NCBI GenBank assembly: GCA_016647705.1
Contig: CM028328.1
Coordinates: 1,040,001-1,104,000, forward strand
Length of the DNA: 64,000 nucleotides
Source: Eucommia ulmoides
Taxonomy: Eukaryota; Streptophyta; Magnoliopsida; Garryales; Eucommiaceae
Reading direction: 5' to 3'
A program made the position numbers and the translations under genes. Shown in pieces: positions 1 to 17,353 of the stretch; the stretch's first letter is position 1, and every line of letters begins with the position of its first letter. The notes beneath the pieces were generated by a model. The model was not told where the DNA came from and did not search any database. It saw only the letters and a program-made list of their open reading frames with translations.

Positions 1-2240
1 GATCAACAGCCATAACCATCTCAAACAATTACATGTTGGATCATAATGAGGTGATGCTCATGGGTCATAGTGATGATTTTGTAGCTGATAGTAACATGCA
101 GGTTACTATTGCATTCAACTACTTTGGGGAAGGTTTGGTTCAAAGAATGCCAAGGTAACTCGAATTTACACATCTATATCTGCACGGCGCCGTTTGGCAA
201 CGCTTTTTTTTTTAAGTATTTTTTAATTTAAAAAAAAAGATTTTTTTTCACTTTGCACCCTTGAAGTTTCAGAGAAATCCCACTTTAGCCCACGTCCTTT
301 CCATTTCAATCACGTATCGTAATCAACCATTTTTGAAAGGACAGAGGCTAAAGTGGAATTTATCCGAAACTTCAGGAGTGCCAAAATGCAAAAACTTCAA
401 AAACAAATTTGAACAAAGACGGTTTTTTTTTTAATTAAAAGCGAAAAACAAAGGTGCATTGGTTAACATAAAGATAATATATTAGTTTTATCCGCATAAA
501 ATATCTGTTAATGCAAAAGAATTTTAGGAATCGTTAAGACTATTTAGCACGCACATCCTACTCCATCGATCTCTGCAACTGCAAAAAGTAAGACGCCGTT
601 GGTAACAATTTTTTAAACTACTTTTTCTTTCTGAAAACAGAGCTTAGAGTCATGTTTTTGCTTTTATGATTTTTAAGAACGCCTTTTGAATGCAAAACAA
701 ACATTACTTTCAAAATTAAGTTTTGTTTGCTTAAAAGAAGAAATAAAATACTTAAAAAATGTTACCGAACAGCGTCTACCTAATTTTTGTTTTTCTAAAA
801 AAAAGTACTTAAAATTGGGCTTTTAAACAGAAGGTACTCAAAAAAAACGTTACCAAACGGTGTCTAATATATAACAGCTAAAATTGAAATATTGCCGCTA
901 CCCCTAATTTTCTCTCTCTCTATCTGTTTTACTCTATTTCTCTCTCCACAGGTGCAGGCATGGGTACTTTCACATTGTAAATAATGTATATACTGGTTGG
1001 GAGATGTATGCCATTGGAGGAAGTGCTAACCCAACAATCAATAGTCAAGGAAATGTCTTCATTGCATCAGATGATAACACCACAAAGGAGGTAAGTTTCA
1101 CATCTCCTAAGTCCTAAATTAGTCCTATTTCCATGGTCAATATACTAAAACGTAACCCTAAGGACACGTTTGGAAGAACGGAATCAAAGCCTAAGAATTA
1201 GAATTCAAAATAAACGCGAGTAAATTTTTTGAGATTTTTTACATTGGTTCATTTTTTATTCCGATTTCCGAAACTCTAATTTCAATGGCAGATCCAGAAA
1301 ATTGGTTGAGGAAGGGGGCCAATTCTTTTTCAGGGAGTTCATTAAATATTTTTATACTCTTTTTTTTTGGGGGGGGGGGGGGGGGGTGGGCGCTTATGTA
1401 AAATTTTAAGGGATTTTAATTGATATTTTTCTAAAAGTATAAGGGTAATAGTGAAAATTTTCAAAAGTTTAGGGGTGACTTGAGTCTCCCTTGGACACCG
1501 AGTAGTTCCGCCGCTATCTAATTCCATGAAACCAAACACTACCTAAAATTCATGGCCCTTAATCTTATGGCTTTACCTTAATAAGTCCACTCCAATGTCT
1601 ATGAATTAGCTTAGGGACAACTTAAAACTAAGGCATTCGGAACTTAAGACTGGATAGGTGTTGTTTCCGTAACATTCAAAAGATCAAAAGAATTTTTTAA
1701 GTCATGTTTTTATAATTGAATTTTTTGTATTTCCGTTAGTTTATTTTGTTGTTTCGATTCTTTTCAGAGGTCAGGTCTCACCCCCTCTGAATTCTGTATT
1801 ATCTGCTTGTTTCAATAAACTCCTCCTCACTCCGCCAAGGTTCCTCAAAAAAAAAACGAGGCATTGTTTGTTAATTTTATTTATTTTTAAGTATTTTTTT
1901 ACTTTCAAACAAAAAAAAATACTTTCAAGTGAAATATACTTTTTTTTTCAGTCAAAACAACTATTTTTTATTTTAAAAAGTAAACGGCGCCTAAGTTTTT
2001 TCCCTATAATTACAGGTGACTAAACACGAAACAGCGTCGGGAAGTACCAACTGGAAGACATGGAACTGGAGATCAGATGGAGATCTTATGCTAAATGGAG
2101 CCTTTTTCACACCCTCCGGACAAGTCAATCCAGAAAGCTATGCAAAAGCATCAAGCATGGTAGCTAGACCGGCTTCACTACTACCGAATATCGTCCCGTT
2201 TGCAGGAGTTCTTAATTGCAAAACAGGGCAACAATGCTAA
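1..2240 (+). CDS. Pectate lyase, 3' part (polysaccharide lyase family 1)
   Basis: Secreted enzyme family that cleaves de-esterified pectin in the cell wall by calcium-dependent beta-elimination. Three exons are visible: 1-154 (entered in phase 2), 952-1090 and 2016-2240 (stop TAA), with introns starting GTAACT and GTAAGT; joined they give 171 residues. Exon 1 encodes the parallel beta-helix stretch with [16 protein letters not shown] and then the family motif [20 protein letters not shown], which spans the first splice junction and carries the conserved catalytic-region arginines. Exon 3 has the typical plant end [16 protein letters not shown] and a Cys-containing tail, NCKTGQQC. The signal peptide and N-terminal half lie outside the window. 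Intron 1 holds two MITEs, intron 2 a composite repeat. The gene converges on BAM4. Family assignment is firm; the exact paralogue is not. Confidence 0.95.
246..395. repeat. Short MITE with long inverted ends (pectate lyase intron 1)
   Basis: The left end CACTTTGCACCCTTGAAGTT and the reverse complement of the right end (around 350-395) match over roughly 40 bases, leaving only a short loop. It is the smallest member of a family seen also at 10.1, 32.6, 38.9, 39.5, 43.5 and 58.3 kb. No coding capacity. I could not fix the exact ends or a target duplication. Confidence 0.6.
592..864. mobile_element. PIF/Harbinger-like MITE in pectate lyase intron 1
   Basis: The ends GACGCCGTTGGTAAC and GTTACCAAACGGTGTC are inverted copies, and the element is flanked by TAA at 589-591 and 865-867. 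A three-base TTA/TAA target duplication with a GTTTGGTAAC-type terminus is typical of PIF/Harbinger (Tourist-like) MITEs. The 273 bases have no open reading frame of note. A fragment with the end GGCGCCTAAG occurs in intron 2 (about 1858-1994). Confidence 0.75.
1145..1545. repeat. Composite repeat in pectate lyase intron 2, with T/G homopolymer
   Basis: The outer parts read like a small MITE (ACACGTTTGGAAGAACGG near 1154; CATGAAACCAAACACTACCT near 1525). Inside lies a second unit from about 1284 to 1520 (start AATGGCAGATCCAGAAA, end GTAGTTCCGCCGCTAT). A run of nine T followed by eighteen G sits at about 1360-1386, length-unstable and prone to assembly error. Classification is tentative. Confidence 0.4.
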
Positions 2241-2389
2241 AAAAAAAGAACGGGAAGGCGGTCAAACCCTAATTTCTCATCTAATAAATCCTATTTTTTA
2301 ACGTTAGATGTAATATAGAAAAATCGTATAAACCGGTAGATCGGTAGATTGGCGAAAGAATTGCTTAAATGAGTGTGAAGGTACTTACC

Positions 2390-9921
<7,532 letters not shown>

Positions 9922-10059
9922 CGATGGCTTGTTTGGCTCGCAAAGCGAGGGAGAGGAAATAAATTTTGGAAAATTTCATCATTTCCTGGTAAATTTTGTT
10001 TCCTCTTTTACCCCCACCATTTGTGCTTAATAACAAAAGTGCCATTGAAATTTCCCCAT

Positions 10060-11055
10060 GCCACTTTGTACCCCAGAAGTTTGACCATTATTTCACTTCA
10101 GTCCCCATAGTTTCGATAACTCCATTACAATTTTGGACGACAAACCATCAACTGTCGTGCACTCAACTATTCTTAAGGAAATTTTTTGGGCATTTCTAAA
10201 TTCTTCTTTTTCTCCTGACAAATTTTTTTACAAAAAAGACACAGCACACACCCCCTATGAGTACACACGCATATATAGTTTGTCGATTGTCGTACACTCA
10301 ACTATTTTTAAGCAGATTTTTTAAACATTTTTAAAATTTTCCTTTTTTTCTTATAAATTTTTTACAAAAAGACACGGCATACGCGTGCTCGCACACACAT
10401 ACGCACATATATATAGTTTGTCGATTATCGTGCACCCAACAACTTCTGAGGAGATTTTTTGGATATTTTTAAATTCTTCTTTTTCCCCCTTATAAATTCT
10501 CTAGAAAAAAAGACACGTGTGCGCGCGCACGCAGACAGTTTTGTTGAATGTTATGCACTCAACTATTTTTCAAGAGAATTTTTTAGCATTTCTAAATTAT
10601 TATTTTTTCCCTTATAATTTTTTGGGGTTCTTATTGAGAGATCCCACAAGTGGAAACCACCACTTCTTAAGAACCATCTCAAGGCAAAAAAAAAACTTTG
10701 ATGGTCCTCCCATAAATGGTGTTTTCCACTCATGGGACCTTTGGAGGAATTTTTCTAAATTTTTTTATAAATAGACACGTGAACGCGTGCGCGCAAGCAC
10801 GTGCACATATATACATTCTGAGTATTTCGGTTGAAAGGGGAAGGGAATTCAGATCTTGAAATTGTCTATAAAGTCTCTTAAAAATACTCAGGTCCATTAT
10901 GAATAGTTGTTTTCCATGTAAAATTGTAGTATGGATAATAACTTGGATTGTAGTGGGGGATTAATAGACTTTAAGGTGTTATATGTTCCAAATGAAACTA
11001 TGGGGGCTAAAGTGATATTTCGGTCAAACTTTAGGGGTGCAAGTGTCAAAACACC
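10060..11055. mobile_element. Long-TIR non-autonomous element with internal repeats
   Basis: The left end (GAAGTTTGACCATTATTTCAC, then CAGTCCCCATAGTTT) is matched by the inverted right end at about 10990-11040 (AAACTATGGGGGCTAAAGTG, then GGTCAAACTTTAGGGGTGCA). Inside, a unit of about 120-145 bases is repeated four times (starts near 10135, 10277, 10419, 10535), each ending in a purine-pyrimidine alternating tract rich in CGCGCACAC. A second element interrupts it at 10637-10740. No coding capacity. Confidence 0.6.
10637..10740. mobile_element. Small inverted-repeat element nested in the 10-kb long-TIR element
   Basis: GATCCCACAAGTGGAAACCACC near the left end pairs with GGTGTTTTCCACTCATGGGACC at the right end, giving a 104-base hairpin-like unit. 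It interrupts the fourth internal repeat of the surrounding element, so it arrived later. Confidence 0.5.
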
Positions 11056-12235
11056 TTCATTTTATCTATAACTCAATATTGTTGGAAAATTGTAAAATTT
11101 ATATAAAAACGATGCAATTTTAGTTTGATTGATATTAAATAAATATAAATTATATACAATAATGGGTAAATTTTTGTGAGTGTGTAAAATGTCTATAATA
11201 CCCTTTATTATAATTTATTTATTTTATAATTTATAATTTTTTATAACATAAATATATTTGATTTATACACGATTATTTAAATCCCGATATTAAATTTGTT
11301 TTTATTTTTAATTTGGCTCGATCTAAATATTAAACTAAGTTATATTAACATAAGTGTGAATTTTATTTTCTAATTAAAAAATATTTTATAAGTGGTATAG
11401 TAATTTATATTGTCAAAAATAAAAGAAGAATAAAATATTAAGAAAACAATTTCAATTTGTTTTAAAATATTTTTGAAGAAAAAAAAATAACAAGGTAGTA
11501 TTTTTTTTTATTTTAATTCTATTTTTTAAATTTTTTTATTTAATTTTTAAATAATAAAAGAGGATAAAATATTAAATATTTTTTTAATTTCATTTTGTTT
11601 TTGAATATTTAAAAATTATGGAACGTGAAATATTTTGTTTCTTAGATTTTATTTCTATTTTCAAATTTTATGATTTTTTAAATAATAAAGAAGATAAATA
11701 ATATTTTTTAAATTAATAAAGAGGGATAATTTTTATTTTTTATTTTTATTTTTATTTTAAATTCAAGGATTTTTTTTATTTTATTTTTAATATTAAAACA
11801 ATAATTGATATTTTGATAGTTACATGCAACGTGGAAGTAATTATCCAATGAGGATAAGAACTAAAATCCCTCATAAAGACAGCTGAATATTCTTGAGGGG
11901 ACAAAGGCATCAATTATTTCTTTATTTATTTATTTTATTCTTAAATTTATCATTTTTTTAGCTTCAAATTGATAATAATTAAGGATAAATAACACTTAAT
12001 TTTACACATTGCTTAATTGATTTGAGTCATGATATTTATTTTTTTTCGGTTTCCCAGGTATCTTGCACCACGGTCGACGAAAACTAATCCCTCGAGGTAC
12101 TGTCAAGCGACAGAAGTGGAGACTTCTCCCAATAGAGCATTTTCCATACACAACCCCCCATCATTCGATCCCGGGATGGTTGCTTAAAGAGCCCAAAACC
12201 CTTCCGTTTGGACCAACTCATGTTGAAAGTCGTGA
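11056..12235. other. AT-rich spacer, no gene seen
   Basis: Very AT-rich from 11056 to about 12050 with long T and A runs and no coding signal. A more GC-balanced patch at 12058-12230 (includes GATCCCGGGATGG and CCGTTTGGACCAACTCATG) has a 68-codon open frame but no recognisable family and no splice context; I read it as repeat-derived. Confidence 0.5.
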
Positions 12236-12765
12236 TGTTATAAATAAAAGAGTAATTGGCATTTACTAAACTATTAGAAAATAATTTTATATAATGTACT
12301 ATGTGGGTTATTACTGGTATATTATCTTAAACATTTTGGGTTGCGTGAATTCAATCCAAAAAGTAATAGGTCGGTGGATGCATGAAGCATTACAAATGGT
12401 ATCAGAGTTAATCCTAATTTAGAAACAGTACCATGATAGTGTTGATGGGGGAGTAAAGATTCCGAATAGAGGTAGAGGCCCAAGACATGTATCGTGTGTT
12501 TGCTTGTGTGTTGTTCTGCATCCGCTTATGGATAATTATCTAGACCATCAACTAAGGGGCCAAACTACGCTAACACGATAAGGACGTCGCGTCTTTAAGT
12601 GGAGGATATTGTGAGATTTCACATCGGAACTATTAGAAAAGTTGATCTGGTATATAATGTACCACAGGCTACTATACGTAGTTAAGTACACCGGCTTTAG
12701 ACATTTTAGACCACGTAGACTCCGTCTAAAAGATAATAAGCCAGTGGGCCGTATGAGGCATTACA
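12236..12765 (+). mobile_element. Degenerate TRIM retroelement
   Basis: The right repeat 12610-12765 begins TGTGAGATTTCACATCGG and ends GCATTACA. A diverged left copy (about 12236-12394) shares CTATTAGAAAA, TATAATGTAC and the terminal GCATTACA. Just after the left copy comes TGGTATCAGAG at 12397-12407, matching the tRNA-Met primer-binding site. The interior is about 215 bases and non-coding. A second member of the same family is at 29777-30331. No target duplication was found. Confidence 0.65.
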
Positions 12766-12954
12766 CAAGCACTTGCCTTATGTGGTTTAGGTTAAAGTGT
12801 AATGGTTAAATTGGCAATCGGTCTCAAATAGCGAAGGTAATCTATCGTTAGTCCTTTTTAAAATATAAGTTTTGACTTAGTTCCGCGTTTTAGGTTGTAC
12901 TTATGTATTAGTCTCGCATGTAGAGAGAATTTGGTGAGTAAATTCGCATTATAG

Positions 12955-13200
12955 TAAATATTAGTTACAAGTAACTAAAATTAGTTACAACTTAATAATT
13001 AACTATATTACATATATTTGTGTGATATATTAGTTACATATTCTTGTGTAATATTAGTTATTTGTTATAAATTACAAGTATTACACACAGAAATTAATTT
13101 AATATTAATTACATGTATGTTGTGTAATAATATTAGTTACATGTTATAAATTACATATATTAGTTACATATTATAAATTACAATAATATTTGTACATCTA
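12955..13200. repeat. AT-rich tract of TTAGTTACATGT-type motifs
   Basis: Irregularly spaced repeats of TTAGTTACA, TTACATGTA and ATTACAAGTA fill about 250 bases. The same motif family fills 20215-20345 and 23812-24310. No gene. It may be internal or subterminal sequence of a DNA transposon. Confidence 0.5.
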
Positions 13201-13567
13201 ACAAATATTTTACTCATAAACTAATTATATGTAGCTGCGCGAGTGCAAGCATGTATTGGGCTTTCCGTATTTGCTCATGAGATTAAAACAAAAGTTGCAA
13301 TTGCCCATGAGATTTTTTTTTAAAGGATTTGTCACCGAAATACCCTTGTGAATTTGAAAAAAAAAATTAAAAATACTAAACGGTAATTGAATATCATCTT
13401 ATTCAATCAAAATAAGACTACATTAAATTTAGCAAAAAATATATATAAAATACAACATGGCCAAGTGTTTAAGAAGAATAATCTAATGAGTAAAAAAATG
13501 TCAAATGAATAAATACGAAACTAAAAGGACCAAAATGAAAAAATAAAAAAATGGGGGGTACTTAATG

Positions 13568-14200
13568 TCAAACGACCAAAACGGCACAAAGTGCCAAAGC
13601 ACTGAACACAACGGGTGACCCGTATTTGGATTTTGAACCCGACTCATCGCCGGCCGGGCCTTCTGCCGTTACCGGCGATGCACCCACCGGCGTTGGAATC
13701 GGTGGACTGCCGCTTGAGGGAAACATTTCCGGTGATTCCGCCGGCGCTTCCGCCGTCGCCGGAGTTGCAGCAGTCGCCGGGACTCCCGCTGATACCGGAG
13801 AAATAGACGGGGTTGATGCTGACGGAGATATCACCGGAGTTTCAACCGGTGGAGGAGTAGCCGTGGGTGATGAAACCGGAGCAGAAACGCCGGAAGTTGG
13901 AGGAGAAACCACCGGCGAAACCGGACTCGTGGTGGGAGATTTCGCCGGCGAAGTCGACGGGCTGGCCTTCGGAGAAACTTTGGGAGCGGAGGCAAGCGGC
14001 GGAGATGATGTCGGCGATCTCAAAGGGGGTACCCCAGAATTTACCGGGCTAGGTGCCGGAGAAACGGCAGGCGACGAGGAATTCACCGGCGGGGGCAAAT
14101 GGGTCGACGTTGGAGCCGGTGCCGGCGCATTGCCGCTCTGTGCCAAGCCGGAATCCGACGCCAGCAAGACCAAAAGAACAATCGCAAAAAAACTACCCAT
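13568..14200 (-). CDS. Classical arabinogalactan protein (GPI-anchored)
   Basis: A 210-residue secreted, probably heavily O-glycosylated cell-surface protein. The start at 14200 gives a typical signal peptide (MGSFFAIVLLVLLASDSGLA) followed by QSGNAPAPAPTS, the usual mature AGP start. An upstream in-frame extension has no ATG. The middle is almost entirely Pro, Ala, Ser, Thr and Val in AP, SP and TP dipeptides, the signature for hydroxyproline arabinogalactosylation. The C-terminus has a small-residue region (GDESGSKSKYGS) then a hydrophobic tail (PVVFSALALCAVLVV), a GPI-anchor signal. The gene is single-exon and GC-rich against an AT-rich background. Family is clear; orthologue is not assignable because AGP sequences diverge fast. 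Confidence 0.9.
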   Translation of the reverse strand: MGSFFAIVLLVLLASDSGLAQSGNAPAPAPTSTHLPPPVNSSSPAVSPAPSPVNSGVPPLRSPTSSPPLASAPKVSPKASPSTSPAKSPTTSPVSPVVSPPTSGVSAPVSSPTATPPPVETPVISPSASTPSISPVSAGVPATAATPATAEAPAESPEMFPSSGSPPIPTPVGASPVTAEGPAGDESGSKSKYGSPVVFSALALCAVLVV

Positions 14201-14364
14201 CCCACACTGATAGTAAAATGCGGAAGAAACTACGATCTTCCACAAAGGAGACTAGAAATATATAAATAATCCGGCGATCGGATTCCGGTGATCGAAAAAC
14301 GAGGAAGGAAGAATCAAATGCTGATAATAATCGGTTGAACAAGGAAGGGGAGATGGAGGCGGCG

Positions 14365-14371
14365 ATTTATA
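14365..14371 (-). promoter_or_regulatory. TATA box of the AGP gene
   Basis: TATAAAT on the minus strand, about 165 bases upstream of the AGP ATG, in a GC-balanced context (TACTATAAATCGCC). Transcription would start near 14335, giving a leader of roughly 135 bases. Inferred from motif and position. Confidence 0.5.
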
Positions 14372-14586
14372 GTACCTTCCGAAAACGAAACGTTGTCCGA
14401 GGATGTTCTTTTTTTTCAAGAAATATAACCGTTGGGTTGTGGGGTCGTTATTGACCGGTTATAGGCGGTAATCGAACCGTTGCTTTGATTTTGTTGTTTT
14501 CTGATGACCGGATAAAAAGATGGGTAAATTGCTTTTTAATCCCTAATATTTTGTTTAATTATCACTATATATCCTTTCTACTTTAA

Positions 14587-14771
14587 GAATGGGAGTCATG
14601 GCGTAACGGTAAAGGTTGTCGCCATATGACCTGGAGGTCACGGGTTCGAATCGTGGAAACAACCTTTTGCAAAAAATAAGGTAAAATTGCGTACAATAAA
14701 CCTAAATGGTCCGACCCTTCCCCGGACCCTGCGCATAACGAGAGTTTTGTAACACCAGACTGCTCTTTATT
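14587..14771 (+). mobile_element. Au-type tRNA-derived SINE with exact target duplication
   Basis: The 5' part is tRNA-like with a polymerase III A box (GGCGTAACGGTAAAGG) and B box (GGTTCGAATCG). The body carries the segment GCGTACAATAAACC, then CCCTTCCCCGGACCCTGCGC and CAGACTGCTC, which I recognise as the angiosperm Au SINE. A 13-base target duplication CTTTCTACTTTAA flanks it exactly at 14574-14586 and 14772-14784. It lies about 0.4 kb upstream of the AGP gene. Confidence 0.88.
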
Positions 14772-14784
14772 CTTTCTACTTTAA

Positions 14785-15560
14785 AAAGTTATATTTTACC
14801 TATTTATGCTTTAAACAGCGTAAAAAATTCGTATTTTTTTATTTAAATTAATAAAATATGATTAAAAATATAAAATTTTCGATGAAACAGGCGAAATTAT
14901 CTTGTTATTTAATTTTAATTTAATTCTTTTAAAAATATTTATGATAAAAAATTAATTTAAAATAAAGATAAAGAGACTATTTTGTCTGTAGATGCTGGTG
15001 CTCAAAATTAGCTCCCTGATTCGATTGAAGTATTCATATATTATCTTCCAAAATGAACTGTGTTGTTTACCTCTACCAATAATCAGATCTTTGTTTGTGT
15101 TGAGTTAACTGGTAACACTAAGAATATCCTCATTAGGGGTGTATTTTATTTTTTTTTGCTCTTTTTGACTTTCTAGTAGTTGATCTTACTGTATTTTGAT
15201 TCTGGAGGATTGATTCAACGTTATAATGAATTGATTCGTGAAAATTTTCGGAAAAAAAAATCATTCAAAGGAAGATGAGTAAAATAATGATTGGATTGTG
15301 AATTCATCTGCATGTATCAAATTAAATAAATAAATTAAACTAAATGACTAACTGAGATTAAATCATAGCAATAACTTAAATCAATAGATAAATTAAAATT
15401 CTAATTTATAAGTCCAAACCCCAATTTCACAATTCAAACCCAACCCAGATAAAACAAATCCATTTCACAATTCAAACCCAACAAATCAAAACTAATTAAC
15501 CCAATCCAGATAAAATAAAATTAACTCAACTTAACCGAACTAATCTTCAACCCAATTAAC
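14785..15560. other. AT-rich spacer, no gene seen
   Basis: No coding frame, splice structure or recognisable element. The part from about 15410 to 15560 is a purine/C-rich stretch of short near-repeats (AACCCAA, CAATTCAAACCCAAC). Confidence 0.5.
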
Positions 15561-15563
15561 TTA

Positions 15564-16128
15564 GGTGGCGTTTGGTAACCGTTTCTGTTTCCATTCCAGT
15601 AGTGGGATGGGATGAGATGGGAATTTTGTTTTCTTCTTGGAAGTAGAATCGCGTTTGGTAACGATAATTTTTTTTTTTGTTTTGGGAAGGGAATGTGTTT
15701 TGGTAACGATTTTATCCTAAATTTTTTTTTTTTTTTTTTTTCTTTCTGTTTTGGCCGGACGGCGGTGGCGCCGACACCGGCGACGCCGGCCGGAAGGCAA
15801 TGGCGTCATCGCCGGCGGGTGGGTGACAATGGCCGGTGACCGGATGTGGCCGGAAAATTTCCGGCCGGACGGTAATCAGCGACGGTCGCCGGAGATGGCC
15901 GACAGTGGCCGGCGGCAGACGGTGGTCGGCCGGCGGATGAACAGTGACCATGTGTTTTGGGAATAGAATGGGAATAATGAGAAACAACTTTTTTTTGTTT
16001 CTCATTTCTTAAAAAAAAAAAATGGGCACAATTCTCAAATGGAAATGAAATGAAAACGGAAACAAAAATTCCCAAACAGAATTCCAAAAAATCTGGGAAT
16101 GGAATGGAAATGGTTACCAAACGGGGCC
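15564..16128. mobile_element. PIF/Harbinger-like MITE with GC-rich core
   Basis: The ends GGTGGCGTTTGGTAACC and GGTTACCAAACGGGGCC are inverted, flanked by TTA at 15561-15563 and 16129-16131. The core (about 15745-15945) is strikingly GC-rich, full of GGCCGG and GCCGGCGG motifs. Open frames there on both strands are compositional and show no family. Confidence 0.75.
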
Positions 16129-16514
16129 TTAGATTTAACCAAGTAACCCATTTCAAAACCAAACCCAAACACACCCAACACAACCTAATCAACTTAAAAC
16201 TCAATCGATCCAAATAAAAACATAACCTAATTAAAAGAAGTACAAAATGAAGGGAGAAGCCCGATTGGTAGAGCAACGTAAATAGAGATAGAGAGATCAA
16301 ATAGAGCAACAGAGTGGCGCAAAGAGAGAGCGCGACAACAGGCTTAGATTGTGCAGGTCCTATGAGGTATTGAAGGAGAAGAAAAGAAAGAAGAAAGAAC
16401 TAAAGATTTGTTTTTCCATTTAACTCTTCCCTTTGATTTATAGGATGCATCATTTTTTTTTTGTTTGGTAACTATTGGAACTCTAATCCTAAAAAATGAA
16501 TAACGGGTTTAGTG

Positions 16515-16700
16515 GTCCTATGTAGGGCGATTTAGTTTTGGATCGGTTTCTTTTGAAACGAAAACCAAAACCGTTAGGTATATATCAAACAAAAAACGTA
16601 TCATAAACTGATTTTTTTTAAAATTAAATCATCTAATTTTATATAAAAGCAAAACCAAAATCATAAAATTGCTAAACCGTTAATTTTTTTTGTATATATT
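16515..16700. repeat. Fragment of the AACCGAAACC element family
   Basis: Contains GGATCGGTTTCTTTTGAAAC and AACCAAAACCGTTAGGTATA, matching the element at 3.0 kb. Only one end is recognisable. Confidence 0.4.
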
Positions 16701-17000
16701 TATTAAATTTCTCTAGCAACACTCATAAAATTGTAAAAAAAATAAAATATAATTAAAATATAAAAATAAATTCCAAACAAATAATAAAAAATAAAACCAC
16801 AAACTCATTAATTATTACAATAAATATCAAAAACATAATTAAAAGACAAAAAATATTCACATTCGACAAAAAAATAAACAAAATGAAAACAAAAAATAGA
16901 GATAAAGAGAGAGATTGGTCGAGGGTTAGCCGACCAAAAGTTTGATACGTGAGGGAAAAATTAATAGATTTATCCCACATTGAATGTGAAAGAGACTGAT

Positions 17001-17306
17001 TGTAAGACCCTTATTTTTTTTTTCTTATACGTACAATTTGAGTCGTATTGGAGCACAATAAAAAATAACAGGGTAGATAACGCTATTAATTATGTGATTT
17101 AAAATTTCAGGGGGCGAATTGTAAATTTTCAAAATATTAAAATTAGAATTGAGTTAATTTATAAATCAACCTAAAATAAAGGGGGGCTTGGTGTAAATTA
17201 TATATATATACACACAGAGGAACAGAGAGAAGGGAGAAGGATCGAGAAGAAACGAGAGAAAGGAAAAAGAAGGTAAGGTTGGTGAGGGCTTGGCCTATGT
17301 TTTGAA

Positions 17307-17353
<47 letters not shown>

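Noticed and set aside
12063..12269. 68-codon plus-strand frame in a GC-balanced patch
   Set aside because: Runs into the degenerate TRIM and resembles no protein family; treated as repeat-derived.
13626..14210. 194-codon plus-strand open frame opposite the AGP gene
   Set aside because: It is the antisense shadow of the Pro/Ser/Thr-rich AGP sequence; the minus frame has signal peptide, AGP motifs and GPI signal.
14203..14245. Upstream extension of the AGP frame (15 codons)
   Set aside because: It begins with TTG, not ATG, and would bury the signal peptide; the ATG at 14200 is the proper start.
14587..14665. tRNA-like sequence with A and B boxes
   Set aside because: It continues into the Au SINE body and is enclosed by a 13-base target duplication, so it is a SINE head, not a tRNA gene.
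15745..16309. Open frames in the GC-rich core of the 15.6-kb MITE, including one of 167 codons
   Set aside because: Compositional (Arg/Pro/Gly-rich from GGCCGG repeats); they run through the MITE boundary and match no family.
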